Below are positions 11,622-22,989 of a stretch of 64,000 nucleotides of DNA, piece by piece. The notes under the pieces are model-generated. The model worked only from the letters and a program-made list of their open reading frames with translations. It did no database searches and was not told the DNA's origin. This DNA is from Candolleomyces eurysporus (Eukaryota; Basidiomycota; Agaricomycetes; Agaricales; Psathyrellaceae), in NCBI GenBank assembly GCA_027579435.1, contig JANBPK010000757.1:62001-126000 (forward strand). Reading direction: 5' to 3'. The number at the start of each line of letters is the position of its first letter. Position 1 is the stretch's first letter. The position numbers and the translations under genes are program-made.

Positions 11622-14148
11622 TTAGAACGTCATGGTCGTCAACTTGCTGATTCTTGATCCTTCAACCTGGAAAAGAGAAAGCGGCAATGAACTTCAGAGT
11701 ACGCTTCAAAGGCCAGAGGGATAACAGTGTTACTCACCGATATCGCAATAATCCGTTCTTCGTCAATCGCAAAGCCAGCGAAATCCTCATTCAGAACTCC
11801 ACGCCTGGTTGTCTTTATATATGGGAGGGAGGATACGACGTCATCACGGAACACGTTCCCAGCTGGAATGACAGTTGGGCCGATACAAATATCTTGCTGA
11901 AGAGAAGGGTCCATGTTTACTGGGGGAGAATCTGGATCAAAATTAAAATCTAGGACTTCGATGCCAGGGCCTTCGGTAGGGAGAGCCAAGACGCGTTGGC
12001 CACAAAGATATCTATGCAGAAAGTCTGGTCAGTAAGTCTCTTCATGTACTAAAGCCGCGTGCATTGGCACCTTGTCCAAAGGTTCTCAGGTCTCGACTCA
12101 AATAGACTCAGAGGGACGAGCGGCCTGCCAGGAATCCAGAGTGTTTTGGACGGACCCCAAGTGTCCCATTGCGCTGTCATCGGGAGGTCGAGAGTTTGGC
12201 TCTGCGAATCATTCCAATAGTCAATGAAAACTGAAGTGGGGACCACTAATTGGAACTGCTCCGAGTTGAATAACCCAGAACATGTGGTGTACTTGATTTG
12301 CAGGACGCTGAGCTGGGAGGTACCAAAGTGATTTGGAGGGCCATTGGCTTGTAAGGACTCGGTGGTGCATCGAACAGGGACAATTGTAACGCCCTTTTGG
12401 ATAGGAGGAAGAAGCAGTGAAGCAAGATGTGTGAATCCTGATGAGGTGTTGCTTGACAGATTGATAGAGTAAAGCTCAATGCTTTCAACATCATTGGCGA
12501 TCGTCGTCATATAAAACAGCATTGGTGAGACAAACGAGAACTCGTGGGCGCCGTACGAGTGGCCCCGGGTCCCCAGAGTGTCCTGCGAAATGATGAGAGA
12601 TTGTGGTAATGAAATGACACGACACGCACCCCAATGAGCGTGCCAATCTTCCAATTCCATACCAGCAGTCGTGACAAGAACTTCCATGGGGTATAGATTA
12701 GCATTCCGACGAAATCTCCGGCGATTTTGAGTGTATAATCATTTCTATCGTCTGAAGCACCATCTGCTGAATATTCATCGTAGCCACTGTGATAGGTATA
12801 GGACCCTCTTTGAACCTGGAGAATCTGTCTGGTAGCCTCTGGGTGTAGTGCAGGTTTGGAACCCGTTGGCGAGTACATCGCAATCCATACCGACCTGTCA
12901 TCATCACCCAGTAAGCTCGACCAGTAATGCGTTGAAATAAATCGAACGGACTTACCCTCTATTGCAACCAAAAAACACAAGAAGGTCCTGGCTTGCATCA
13001 GACGCAAATCCAAAAATATTCGTTTTAAGGTTGCGGAGGGTGATGGCCCGGTATATGGGGGCTCTGGAAGTTGGGAGCTGCAAGATGAGCATGTTTCCCT
13101 CGTCGGACGTCTTGATGAACATTCCCCCAGCCACCAGCTGGTATGCACTGCAGGAGCCTTCAATATTGTAGGTTTCTTGGTTTGTCCATGTCAACGTTTC
13201 CCATCTTCGTCGTCGCTCTTGGAGAGGCTCGATAGCCCCTGCCTGAGGACGCTGTGGGACAACAACGTCTGGCGGCCCTTCGTTAATTGGACCTATGCCT
13301 CCTAGTTCCTGTGCCCTCAACTCCTCCTGGGAAACCGTCTCCTCTGTGTGGGACTCTCCGTCGGATGCGATCTCCGGGCCATCGAATTCGTCATTCTCAA
13401 ATTTCTTCATCTTCGCGACGTTCACCCCGGCTGTCGTCCCCGCCAGGTCAGTCCTCGCGGTGCTCGGTTCTTCCGACGGCTTGACCTGAGCAGACCCGAC
13501 AGCATTCTTCTCCTCTAAGACTTTGATCTGATGTAGCTGGAGGGTGGATTTGGCCGCGTTCAACTCTTCCAGGAGCTCGACCTTGTCTGCCTGGTGGTCC
13601 AGCGTTTGACGGGTTAGCGCCAACCGAGCCTCGCTCAATTCGTCGGTCAGTTGGCGTTCGCGAGCTCGGAGAGTCTGGCATTCCCTGAACAACTCGTCCC
13701 AATCCCTCCGACAGATATCCAGAGCGTTTTTCAATTCTGTGGCTTGGTTATCGAGCCGGGTCCGAGTATCGAGCGCTTCAGACCGGATCTTTTCCAGGAT
13801 CTGAAGTTCTTGCTGCGCTTTGAAAGATTCAAGTTGCTTCGTAATTGAGGACTGGAGAGAGGATGGTGAGCTTAAGATATAGAGCGTTGGAAGTCGACGT
13901 ACCCTTTGAGAATCTTCCCAAGCCTTCAATTGGGTCGAGATTTTGGCCCGTAGACGATCGAAATACTGCTCCAACCCCGAGCTTTCTGAGTCCACGACGG
14001 CCTTCGAGTGGTCGACCGACGTTGTAGTATTGTCCTCTCCCTGTCTCGATTCCTGCATGCCGTCTCTGGGGATCGCGTCCTGGGATACCTCCTGGGATAC
14101 CTCCTGGGTCATGGGATAAGCGAGGTCGAAGCCAAGCAGGTTCTCCAC
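11622..14148 (-). CDS. coiled-coil protein with the F-box family's propeller-like C-terminal region
   Basis: Six exons can be placed by comparison with the genes at 20173 and 23287: 14148-13903, 13851-12956, 12894-12630, 12582-12071, 12011-11738 and 11666-11622. The N-terminal part (MENLLGFDLAYPMTQ...) is a heptad-rich coiled coil of roughly 190 residues, rich in L, E, Q and R, followed by an acidic linker. From RRRRWETLTWTNQETYNIEG onward the protein follows the F-box paralogs: GSCSAYQL, QLPTSRAPIY, LLVWNWKIGTLIG, EFSFVSPMLFY, and the terminal VEGSRISKLTTMTF. The WNWKIG block resembles a WD/propeller blade. Intron positions and phases match the paralogs, so these are homologous genes with different N-termini. 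No F-box is visible here. Function unknown; the coiled coil suggests oligomerisation or partner binding. The frame is intact. Confidence 0.82.
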
Positions 14149-14541
14149 AAAGGCAAAGGGACGATGGAATTGGTCATCATCTGGCGGTTGGCGAAGTCAG
14201 GTTTAGCGTTTTCAAGAGATTCCATCGATATCGATAACATCCCGTTCGGAAAGCGAATCGAGTTCAATAAGGCGTGGACACCTCTAGCCTCACTTTGTCC
14301 TCTGAGTTGAGGCCAACATGAACCTATTTCTTTTTCAAGATTGAGCAAACACCCAAGGATCGTAAAGAGACCCTCGAAGACAGCTCGAACGACCCGCAGA
14401 TGGTCCGGACACCGCCCGGCCATAGGTTGCCTACCGGACCGGAGGCATTGGTGATGATGTCATTCCCACCCGCCAAAGGTTACACGGTGACGGCGACCTC
14501 GAGCAGCAGCCGACACTGGAACTTGTTCTCCACCCTCCAAG
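14149..14541. promoter_or_regulatory. shared upstream region of two divergent genes
   Basis: 393 bp between the ATG of the coiled-coil gene (-) and the ATG of the SigF/NTF2-like gene (+). The part beside the coiled-coil gene (about 14150-14250) resembles sequence near 11290-11420 next to the degenerate copy, so the flank was copied with the gene. No TATA box or named site is recognised. Confidence 0.4.
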
Positions 14542-15421
14542 ATGGAAAGCCCTGAGCAAGAAATATCGTACATTATTCTTCAGTTAACCACGACATCATC
14601 ACCCGATATCCAGCGGGCAGCGGTTTACAAGTATATGACGCCGGACGTCAGCTTTGAACATCCCGTCTGCGCTGTCCGTTCCGCCGCGAACTCGAGGGAA
14701 AAGGTGCTGAAGATCTACCAGTGAGCCCCTCAGCACCCNTTTTTTTATCCTTTATTAATGTTATTTGCAGATGGTATCGCGTCTTGTCGCCGCATATTGA
14801 TTTGAAAGTGGAAAGCGTTGGTGAGCAACAAATAGTTCAGCTCTCTGGGCAAATTTGCTCTCGCACAGCGCTAATTCGAGTGGGTAGTCTTTGACAGGGG
14901 GAACGACGTGATGTATATTGAAATGTCTCAATGGTTCAAGTTGTTCTTTCTCCCCATAAAGCCTCAACCAGCGAGGTAGGTTGTTTTCGAGTGCTTCGGC
15001 CTCCTTATCAGCGTTTACCGGTGCCTTTCTACCATGTGTCTAGGCTGGTCACCCGACTCCAATTGCGGAAGGTGTTGGGCCTATATTATATCTCTCGGCA
15101 AGAGGATTTCTATCATACCGTCGTGAGTGTGATCCGTCTTTGCGGAATCTTCTCAACGGATGTCGAAGTGATGATAACCTTGTGTTTAGGACTTTGTGCG
15201 ACTGCTAGTACCACCACTCGCTCCCGTCTTCTACATTCTTCTCACTTTTGGAGCAATTTTTTTCTTTTATGGGCTCTATGATCGCTCAGCAGTTGGGTTT
15301 CTGGGCACCAAGCTCTGGTGAACAGAATCTCGATGGCGATGGGAGTGTTGATGGCGACATCAAGCTCGGGGAGAATGGAGGGAACCCTTTCCCTGGAGAT
15401 CACACGGAACTGTACGACTAA
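14542..15421 (+). CDS. SigF-like NTF2-like domain protein, with likely frame breaks
   Basis: Exons give MESPEQEISYIILQL...SREKVLKIYQ, WYRVLSPHIDLKVESV, VVFDRGNDVMYIEMSQWFKL...PQPAR, LVTRLQLRKVLGLYYISRQEDFYHTV, and DFVRLLVPPLAPVFYILLTF, with short GT..AG introns. This order (N-terminal helix, WYR block, EDFYH block, then a hydrophobic PPLAP segment) matches the basidiomycete family annotated as SigF-like NTF2-like. The family's role is not known; the hydrophobic segment suggests membrane association. Two problems are visible. The exon 2/exon 3 junction keeps frame only with a weak GTTGGT donor and a TTCGAG acceptor. A run of seven Ts at 15257-15263 puts the family-like tail (MGSMIAQQLGFWAP, ending HTELYD at 15421) one base out of frame. 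These could be sequencing errors or an early pseudogene. Confidence 0.7.
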
Positions 15422-16441
15422 GTGCGATTCAACCCCTTCCTTACCTTCCGCTTGCGAAGCAGCAAGCCATTGACGCGTCTGCTACTTCTATGGTCCATAA
15501 TATACCAGCTGGGTATCTATGTACCGCATTCTAAACGGGGTGGGAAGCTCGAGCCACCTCAACGTGCTCGCAACCGAGGGGTTTTTAGGACTTGTACTCA
15601 GGAGACTTGTACTCACGCCAACCTCAAAATTACGACGTGGATCCAAGGGGTCCGAGGTAGAACATATATGAGCCCAAGGTGCAGAGGGGTATTTCGAATT
15701 TGGGTCACGGTGGTAAAAGACGGTGAGGCCAACGTTTTCGAAGTGGACGGGTCCGTTGATGGGCCAGAGCCTGCGAGGACGATATCGATATGGACGATAG
15801 TGGATGATTGGAGAGAATGTACTCCGAATATTTCTACCTCCTCGCCTTGAGCATGCTTGAGTTCGAGTAGCGACTAGAGACGGTTCGTTTGGGCGATTTC
15901 ACAGCCTGAAAATCGTGCCGTTCAAATGCGCTTTGCGCCATTATTATAATGACCCTCTCGAGATGGCCCCTTTGAGCATCGGACGAGTCATGTCAGCCAC
16001 TGACCTCTCGAATTTTTGGGTACCTCTGCAAGTGATATCAGCCTGGTATCGAAATTTACGACATGTAGAGATCTTCAGAGAGGCAGAGGTAGGTTGGCAC
16101 CACTGAGTCGATTTCCCATACCAGGAGACTGTGCTACCAGGTGAACAATTGGTTCCTCACTGTTGACGTTCACCTAGAGAAATCTGGTTAGAAATCACTG
16201 GGTCGCTCTTAAGTCGGAGCTCGATCCCTGCATGCCGACAGACCCTGAGAAACGCTGCCGCTAACACGGATTGGAGCTCCGCACCCCAATCCGCGTCCGA
16301 GCTAGAGCTATGTTGGGTTCACATTCGTCACTACCACCGCTATCGCTCCTTGTAGCAATTCCTTGAGGGTTTCCGTCGAAACCACCGTCACCAAAAAATT
16401 CCGATACTCAGCTCATGGAGATATAGGGCCTTCCTATCACT
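15422..16441. other. intergenic, no supported gene
   Basis: About 1 kb between the SigF-like gene and the GPI transferase. A plus-strand open frame at 15422-15850 starts with GTG and has no domain. The minus strand also has a long open run without ATG at about 15490-15905. The last 150 bp before 16442 are pyrimidine- and A-rich, fitting a promoter and leader of the next gene. Confidence 0.4.
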
Positions 16442-19400
16442 ATGAACTATCGAATAGTGGCCCTGGTATGGGTCTTTTTCGCCCACCTGGCCGGAATCTA
16501 CCTCTTCACCCGGGGATTCCTGCTAATGCGACTCTCTCTCTCCAACATTTCGTCTTGTAACGACTGCTCAGTGGCTGCAACTCACAAAAGGGCCGTGTTT
16601 CTTATCATCGACTCTTTAAGATTCGACTTCGTCACCCCGAACACGCCAGAACCAGCTTCACCATACCACCACAACGTTTTGACGCTACCAAGAGAATTGA
16701 CAGAACAACAACCGCGAAACTCCTTTATATTCAATGCCTATGCCGACCCGCCTACCGCAACTCTCCAGCGTATCAAAGGGCTAACCACAGGCTCTCTTCC
16801 TACCTTCATTGACATTGGGAATAATTTGGGGGCTTCGTCCATCTCGGAGGATTCGATTTTGGTTCAGTTGCGAAATGCGGGTAAGAAGGTACGTTGTGGT
16901 CTTCAACTTATTCCATTGTTTAACCGAAAGCTAGGCTGCTTTTATGGGTGACGATACTTGGATGTCTGTGTTCCCCGACGCGTTCGAACATAACATGACA
17001 TTCCCGTACGACTCCTTCAACGTGGAAGATTTGCACACCGTCGACGAGGGTGTTATTACACATCTGTTTCCCCTTTTGAAGGACCAGTCAAAACCCTTCG
17101 ACTTCCTCATCGGCCACTTCCTCGGGGTTGACCACGTCGGGCACCGTGTTGGTCCGGACCATCCCAGCATGAAAGCCAAGCTCGAGCAAATGAACCGCGT
17201 GCTGCAAGAGGTCGTCGACCATTTAGACGACGACACGCTTCTCGTCGTATTGGGGGACCACGGGATGGATCGCTCAGGAGATCATGGGGGTGACGGTGTC
17301 CTGGAGACGTCGGCGGCGATGTGGGTGTATAGCAAGGGGCCACCTCTTATTCAAGCGACGAAACCCGTCCCATCCGGCCTGCTTCAGTACCGGACCTTCC
17401 CTGGAACTACCGTCGAACACCGCGGGATACAACAAATCGACATTCTCCCCACGTTATCCCTGCTCCTTGGACTCCCCATTCCTTTCAACAACCTCGGTAC
17501 CATCATTCCCGAATTCTTTTGGCGTGACAATCAGGGGAAAACTCTGGAAAAGGCCCTCCAGCTGAACGCGAACCAAATCTACCAATATTTGCACGTCTAT
17601 CGCTCTTCGCCGTCGGGCGGGGAGCTTGATGAGGCATGGCGATCGATCCAGGAGTCGTGGGCTGTTGCGAACCTCGCCACATCGACTGAGATGAAGCTTG
17701 TTGCCCTGAACAACTTCAACAGGGTGGCACTTTCAGCATGTCGTGCAATGTGGGCGCAATTTAACCCTGTGTTGATGGCGATGGGGCTCGTGCTTCTGGG
17801 AATGGGCCTCTGTGCCTCCTGGGCCCTTTTCGTTGGCATATCAAACGCAAAATCTCGTTGGGGCCCATGGCTCGGGAGCAAGTTACCCGTATGTCTCCTC
17901 GCGGGTGCTGGTGGCGCTGCTGCTGGCATAGTTGCGTTCTCGGCGTCGCTTGTTCTTCCGTCTCTCCTTGGGGGACAGAGCATCGTAGATTATGCTATAT
18001 TTGGGGCGGTCCTTGCCTCCTCAGCCACCATGATCATCACTTCTCCCCCGCTCACTTCACTCCGATCCCTCCTCTCTACCCCCATTGTCCTCATCCTCCA
18101 CTCCATCGCGTTCCTTTCCAACTCTTTCACGTTCTGGGAAGACCGGATCGTTCCCTTCCTCGCCGTTTCCTCCCTCATTCCGTACGCCGTCAGAGGGTTC
18201 TCTGCCCCGACCTCAAGACTGCGGTATCGAATCATTGGGTTCTCCGTTCTGTACGCAGCTTGCGTGAGACTAATATCCATCAGCACCATCTGTCGTGAAG
18301 AACAGCAACCTTACTGCCACGTCACCTTCTACGCCTCATCTTCCCAAACCTCCCCTCCCTTTGCAGCAGTATTACTGGCTCTCCCGACCGCAGTGGCCTT
18401 GCCTCTTGTCATCCTACGATTCCTCAATTTCTCCCGCTCCGACGAAGGCATCGCAAAGACTCATTACCCCTTCATCTTCACCCCGGCCGTCGTCTCAGGT
18501 GCTCTGTATTGGATTCTTGAATGGGCCAATACTACTTCCGCTTTGGGGGCAGAATGGGACACGACCCTCCGTTTCGTTAGAACGTGGATCGCCAGGTTCG
18601 GGTTTACATGGGTGCTGTTGATGGGAGGCGCACTGTGGTTCATTGTCCCGCTTTGCATCCATATCACAGTCAAACACGAAGCAGGGCAGAAGCAAGTGGA
18701 GGTCATTGGGTACGCTAATGCCTTTGGCTCACCGTACCTCGTGTTTTGGACCATCCTCCTCGCCGTTGTTTATTCCACGTCCCAGCTACCCGGTCAACTC
18801 GTCATCAGCCTCTCGACTATCGCTCTCCTCGCTTATTTAGAGGTCGTGGACAGTGTGAGGGATGTGGAGACTATGGAGATGGCGTTCAGGCGTGCCAAGC
18901 CTTCGGATATCCTCAACTCCGCACGCGCTAGCGGGGATCCTGCTGCTGCGAAGCCGAAGAGTTATGACGAAGATGCTGCATTCAAGTTTGGAGATGTTAT
19001 GCCAGTGGCGCTGTTGGGTTTGCACGCATTTTATGGGACGGGACACCAATCGACTATTTCGTCTATCCAGTGGAAAGCGGCGTTCATGCTTTCGTCGACG
19101 GTGGCGTACCCTTGGTCGGCTTTGACCGTCGTCATCAACTCGATTGGACCTATTTTCCTCTTCGCGATGGCTGCGCCGTTGTTGGCGTTGTGGAATCGCG
19201 CGCCAGAGGCGACGGTTGCCGATAACTCGAGCCAAAACGGCGACGACAAGGGCCGGCAGCAGGAGTTGGAGTTGGATACGCGGGCCAAGGGGGATAGCAC
19301 CCTTGCTGCGCTTTCGATGATGATATACTATACGTCTCTGTTACTTGGAACGAGCGTCAGTGCAGCTGTCCTCCGACGGCATCTTATGGTCTGGAAGGTC

Positions 19401-19559
19401 TTTGCGCCGAGGTTTATGGCAGGAGTTCTAGGATTACTGGCGGTTGATTTGGGTGTGCTCATCGGAGAAATAGTGGGTGTGGAGAGGGTGACGATGCGTG
19501 TTAAGGATACATTTAGGATAACGTCCAGCCCGCATCCAGCCAGCAAGGAACTACAGTGA
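16442..19559 (+). CDS. GPI13: GPI ethanolamine phosphate transferase 3 (PIG-O/Gpi13 type)
   Basis: Two exons, 16442-16888 and 16935-19559, joined by a 46-bp intron (GTACGT..CTAG), encode about 1023 residues, close to yeast Gpi13. The enzyme transfers ethanolamine phosphate from phosphatidylethanolamine to the third mannose of the GPI precursor in the ER, allowing protein attachment. The N-terminus has a membrane segment (IVALVWVFFAHLAGIYLF). The alkaline-phosphatase-like catalytic domain follows, with FLIIDSLRFDF (metal and nucleophile region), PPTATLQRIKGLTTGSLPTF, MGDDTW, HFLGVDHVGHRVGPDHP, and LGDHGMDRSGDHGG. From about residue 420 there are many hydrophobic spans typical of the multi-pass C-terminal half. 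MGDDTW, GVDHVGH and GDHGM together identify the PIG-N/O/G superfamily; length and the SGDHGG context favour PIG-O. The frame is intact and spacing is normal. Confidence 0.95.
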
Positions 19560-20172
19560 TGGCAGGCGGACAGCCTCGGGGCGTACCATAGAGCTTAGAC
19601 TAATAGACTCGTTTATCTAGAAATTCTCCTTGGTTAGTGTCAGTCGGGTCTGGCGATTCGTATGAAAAGTTCATTCGATTTCGCGTGGCCCTGGCAGTGC
19701 CCCCACTCTCTTGACTTCGGTGTCGCGGTTTCTCTCCCCAATCGCAAAATACGTCCTCGAACTTACAATCATCGGGCTTTCATCCTTAGAATCGACGTCC
19801 TCGTCGAGCGAAACTAGTCACGAGTCTAGCAAAAAAGTAGGGTTGGATGTTGTCGCGCCAGCGGTTGGAGTCATACAGTGGAATGGCTTCAGTAAGGGTG
19901 CGCTGCAGGCAGGGCATCGTATCGATAATATCCACTCTGGAGTTACTCTCTCACATACAGACTGAGTTCCGAGCCACTCTATTCGTCCAGTGGTAATTCC
20001 TCCTTCACACTTGACTACAGCTGGAGTTTTTAATCTATTGGTCAAACTTTGAATACCTCGGCTCGGAACCATTACAGTGGCGACTATCGTGGCTGTGCGA
20101 ACGAAATCACCGATTATTATTGACGGAAATTCGACCTTGATTTCCTCCATCAACCTCAAGCCAACGGCCAGA
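19560..20172. other. 3' flank of the GPI transferase and leader of F-box gene A
   Basis: No gene is supported. From about 19920 the sequence resembles the region upstream of F-box gene B (around 23000-23286): TCTCACATA, a GAGTCGCTCTA-like stretch, CCAGTGGTA, and ACTACAGCTGGAGTTTTT versus the matching bases before gene B. Thus the duplicated unit includes about 250 bp of leader. Confidence 0.55.
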
Positions 20173-22185
20173 ATGCTATCAGGTCTTCCTGTAGAAGTGC
20201 TATTGGAAGTCTTGGAGGTTCTGGACTACCGTGCATTACTCGAATGTCGAAGGGCAGGTGTTCAAACCGTCAATTCACTGGCTCCATCTGAACCTGCCAG
20301 TCCAGGTCTGTCGCAGTATAAACGATGTCATAGGCCGGGGTCCCGTGTTGCAACTCACAATTGAGCTCGCAAAGGATGGGCTGATCGATGATGTCGGTGC
20401 AGGAGAACCTGCAGAAGCGGTCAAGCAGTTACGGCAATTGCGAAGGAGATGGGAAGGGCTGGCATGGACGAATACAGAGATCTACGAGGTCGAAGGGTCG
20501 TGCAGTGCCTATGAGCTGGTCCACGGCATGTTCATCAAGACTGACTCGGAGGGCAACATTTTCGTTGTGCAATTGCCAACCTCAAGGGAGCCGGTATACA
20601 AGGTTATCGCCAATTGCAACCTCGAGATGAAGCCTGGTGATTTTGCCCTTGATGCAAGCCAAGACTTGATCGTCTTTCTCAATATCGAACCTGGGTAAGT
20701 GCATTCCAAATATACATCATTTGTTTCTGATTGGCTTTAGACCCCAACCAGGCCACGATCGAAGAAGGGCGAGCGTCAGAGTTCACTCGCTGTCCGACTT
20801 TGCGCCACATCCTGAAGCAGCCACGTCCACGCTTTCCTTCACAATTCATTCGGATGCGGTGTGGGGAAATTCCATTCATCGAGCCATAACGCAGATTGCT
20901 GGAGATCTCATTGGGATTTTCATCTGTACTGGGACCAGTTCGCGCCTGCTGATATGGAACTGGAAGACGGGCAAGTCCGTGGGGGTGAGTGCTGCTGTTC
21001 GAGCTCATTCCTCCAGAACCTCATTTTGCTTCTTAAGGACTCAAACGAACACCCCTTGTCGTCATTTTCATACGCCTTTTCATTCGTTTCACCGATTCTG
21101 TTTTATGTAACAGCCCTCAACGACAGTGGGGTCATCATGATTTACTCTGTCGACCCGTCAGGTGCTACGGCTGGGTTCACTCACGTTGCGTCGTTACTTC
21201 TTCCCCCTCTCCAGAATAGTTCCACCATCCAGATGTTCGGATGCCATACTGAGCCCTTCCAAGCCAACCCTTCCCTTGAACGCTTTTCGACTGTACTTGA
21301 AAAGCAGCTTCATGTCCTGACCATCACGTACATCGATATCAGCGTTGCCGACTTTTCACATTCCAATTATCGACTGATTGCCCCTGCCTCCTTGTTCATT
21401 GATTATTACGACCTTCTCCAACGTCGAGGCTCCGAGGTTCCTATCATCGCACAATGGGATGACTGGGGACCATTTAGAACGCGGTTCTTTCCCTCAAATG
21501 AAACGTATAACTGGCTACGGTGCGTATGGTTCGTTTTGGGAAAGGTGTCTGTCTTGTCTGACCGAGTTGCAGATACGTTCACGGTCAACGAGTTGTAGCC
21601 CCCACCAACCTCGACCGAATCATCCAAGTCCTTGACTTTAACGTCCACCCGAACTCTCTTCCTTCATCCGGGGCTCCTCCTCGGATTTTTTGTTCCGTGC
21701 CCACTCTCATATCCCCAGGAAAGGTGTTCTGCGACAATGTCGTGTCCCAGCTCCCATACTTTGTATCAACAAAGATTGCAGTTCCGGACGAAGATTTCGA
21801 TGGATATATGATCGACCAAGAACGGATCGTTGCTATCTCGGTGAGAATCATCTGTCTCTCTGGAGCGTGTGGTTTTGATGTTGATTTTCGCTTCTTGCGT
21901 GCCTTCGCTTTTTCTCCCGGATAGGTTGACGGACTTCACGGTCAGAGAATTTGCAAATTAACGACAATGACACTTTGAAATACCAACTAAATTGTATTTG
22001 TACTATTACGACGATACCTGTTTTTGTTTCGGTTCACTGTCCGTTTGTGCAGGACGACGATGAAACCGTTCGTACTATGTACGGACGTCGGACGACCAGA
22101 CCACTTCCGATGATTACCCTAACCATCGATCAGAAGCTTTCAATGTGTTCGCTATCTTCCAACATACCGTGCCCCATACTGCTTA
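19920..22185 (+). repeat. direct-repeat unit 1 (F-box gene A with flanks)
   Basis: Sequence from about 250 bp before the ATG to about 200 bp after the stop recurs at 22990-25290. The 3' flank includes GTGCAGGACGACG, CGGACGTCGGACGACCAGAC and TTTCAATGTGTTCGCTATCT in both. Limits are estimated by eye. Confidence 0.7.
20173..21978 (+). CDS. F-box protein with propeller-like C-terminal region, tandem copy A
   Basis: Six exons: 20173-20257, 20301-20694, 20741-20984, 21036-21519, 21573-21840, 21925-21978. The N-terminus MLSGLPVEVLLEVLEVLDYR is an F-box (LP..vl..il..L), and the first junction gives CRRAVQVCRSINDVI, the usual end of such F-boxes. F-box proteins are substrate receptors of SCF ubiquitin ligases through Skp1; that role here is inferred. 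The remainder (RRRWEGLAWTNTEIYEVEG, SCSAYEL, QLPTSREPVY, LLIWNWKTGKSVG, FSFVSPILFYV, GKVFCDNVVSQLPYF, and the end ICKLTTMTL) contains WD-like blocks and is shared with the genes at 23287 and 11622. The first intron is only 43 bp. All exon joins keep frame. Substrate unknown. Confidence 0.85.
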
Positions 22186-22989
22186 TTGGCCATCCTCCTT
22201 TTCCCCGTTTCCTCTTCTTGTAGGATCCCCATCACCTTTTGTCTGTTCGAAGACCGCGAACAATGTCGTCGCCAAGAACAGGGTTCACTCAACGATCCTT
22301 CGACCCCGCCGACGAAGGTGGATTCTTAGTCTCCCGTTCTGACGAATCTGATCAAGCACAATGGTGGTGAAGCAGAACTCAAATTTTCGCTNCCCCCCTC
22401 GTCAGAGCCCTCGGTTGTTCGTCAAGTGGATTGGCCTTGGTGCATATGCGTGGCAGGCAGGGTCGCGTTGAGAGGCTGTTGGGGATATTCTGTATTTGTA
22501 TTCCAATTCCCCTTGAAGCGAGCATTTTCGTACAATCTGTCCAACTTGAAGTGAACCCCTGCCTATTGTACTAATACGTCGAGTCCGCCTTCCTCTGCCT
22601 TCGTCGCGACGGCCTCTGTCGCGGTCTTTCCTCGTGTCGTGAGATATTAGTAGCAATTTCTCTTATTCCTTCTTCACAGAATACGGAACCCGGAATCTTG
22701 GGGAAGACGAGTGTCTTCCTGCGGGACCAGTCTGGAATTCAAATAAGGTTTTGCTTTCTTCAATTCAAGTAAAAGACAGCTGCGTCTACTCTTTCGAAGC
22801 TTACCGAAAGTATAGACCCGACTCCGCCTGTTGCTCGGGCGTCACTCTCCCAAGCGGTACCCGGTCCCCATGCGGCCCCTGGTAATAGCATTCAGCTTGC
22901 GCTAATATCAATAATTTCTCCAAGGATAGTCGACTGCCTAAGGTGACTCAGACTTGTTACAACTTTTGGTCACTCAGCATCGTTTCGAT
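22186..22989. other. spacer between the two F-box copies
   Basis: About 800 bp that separate the duplicated units and are not present after gene B. It contains an N at 22392 and no ORF with a recognisable domain. Some open plus-strand sequence near 22200-22340 is arginine-rich but lacks a start and family features. Confidence 0.4.

Noticed and set aside
15422..15850. 142-codon plus-strand open frame, and a similar minus-strand run without ATG
   Set aside because: Starts with GTG, no family features, no supporting exons.
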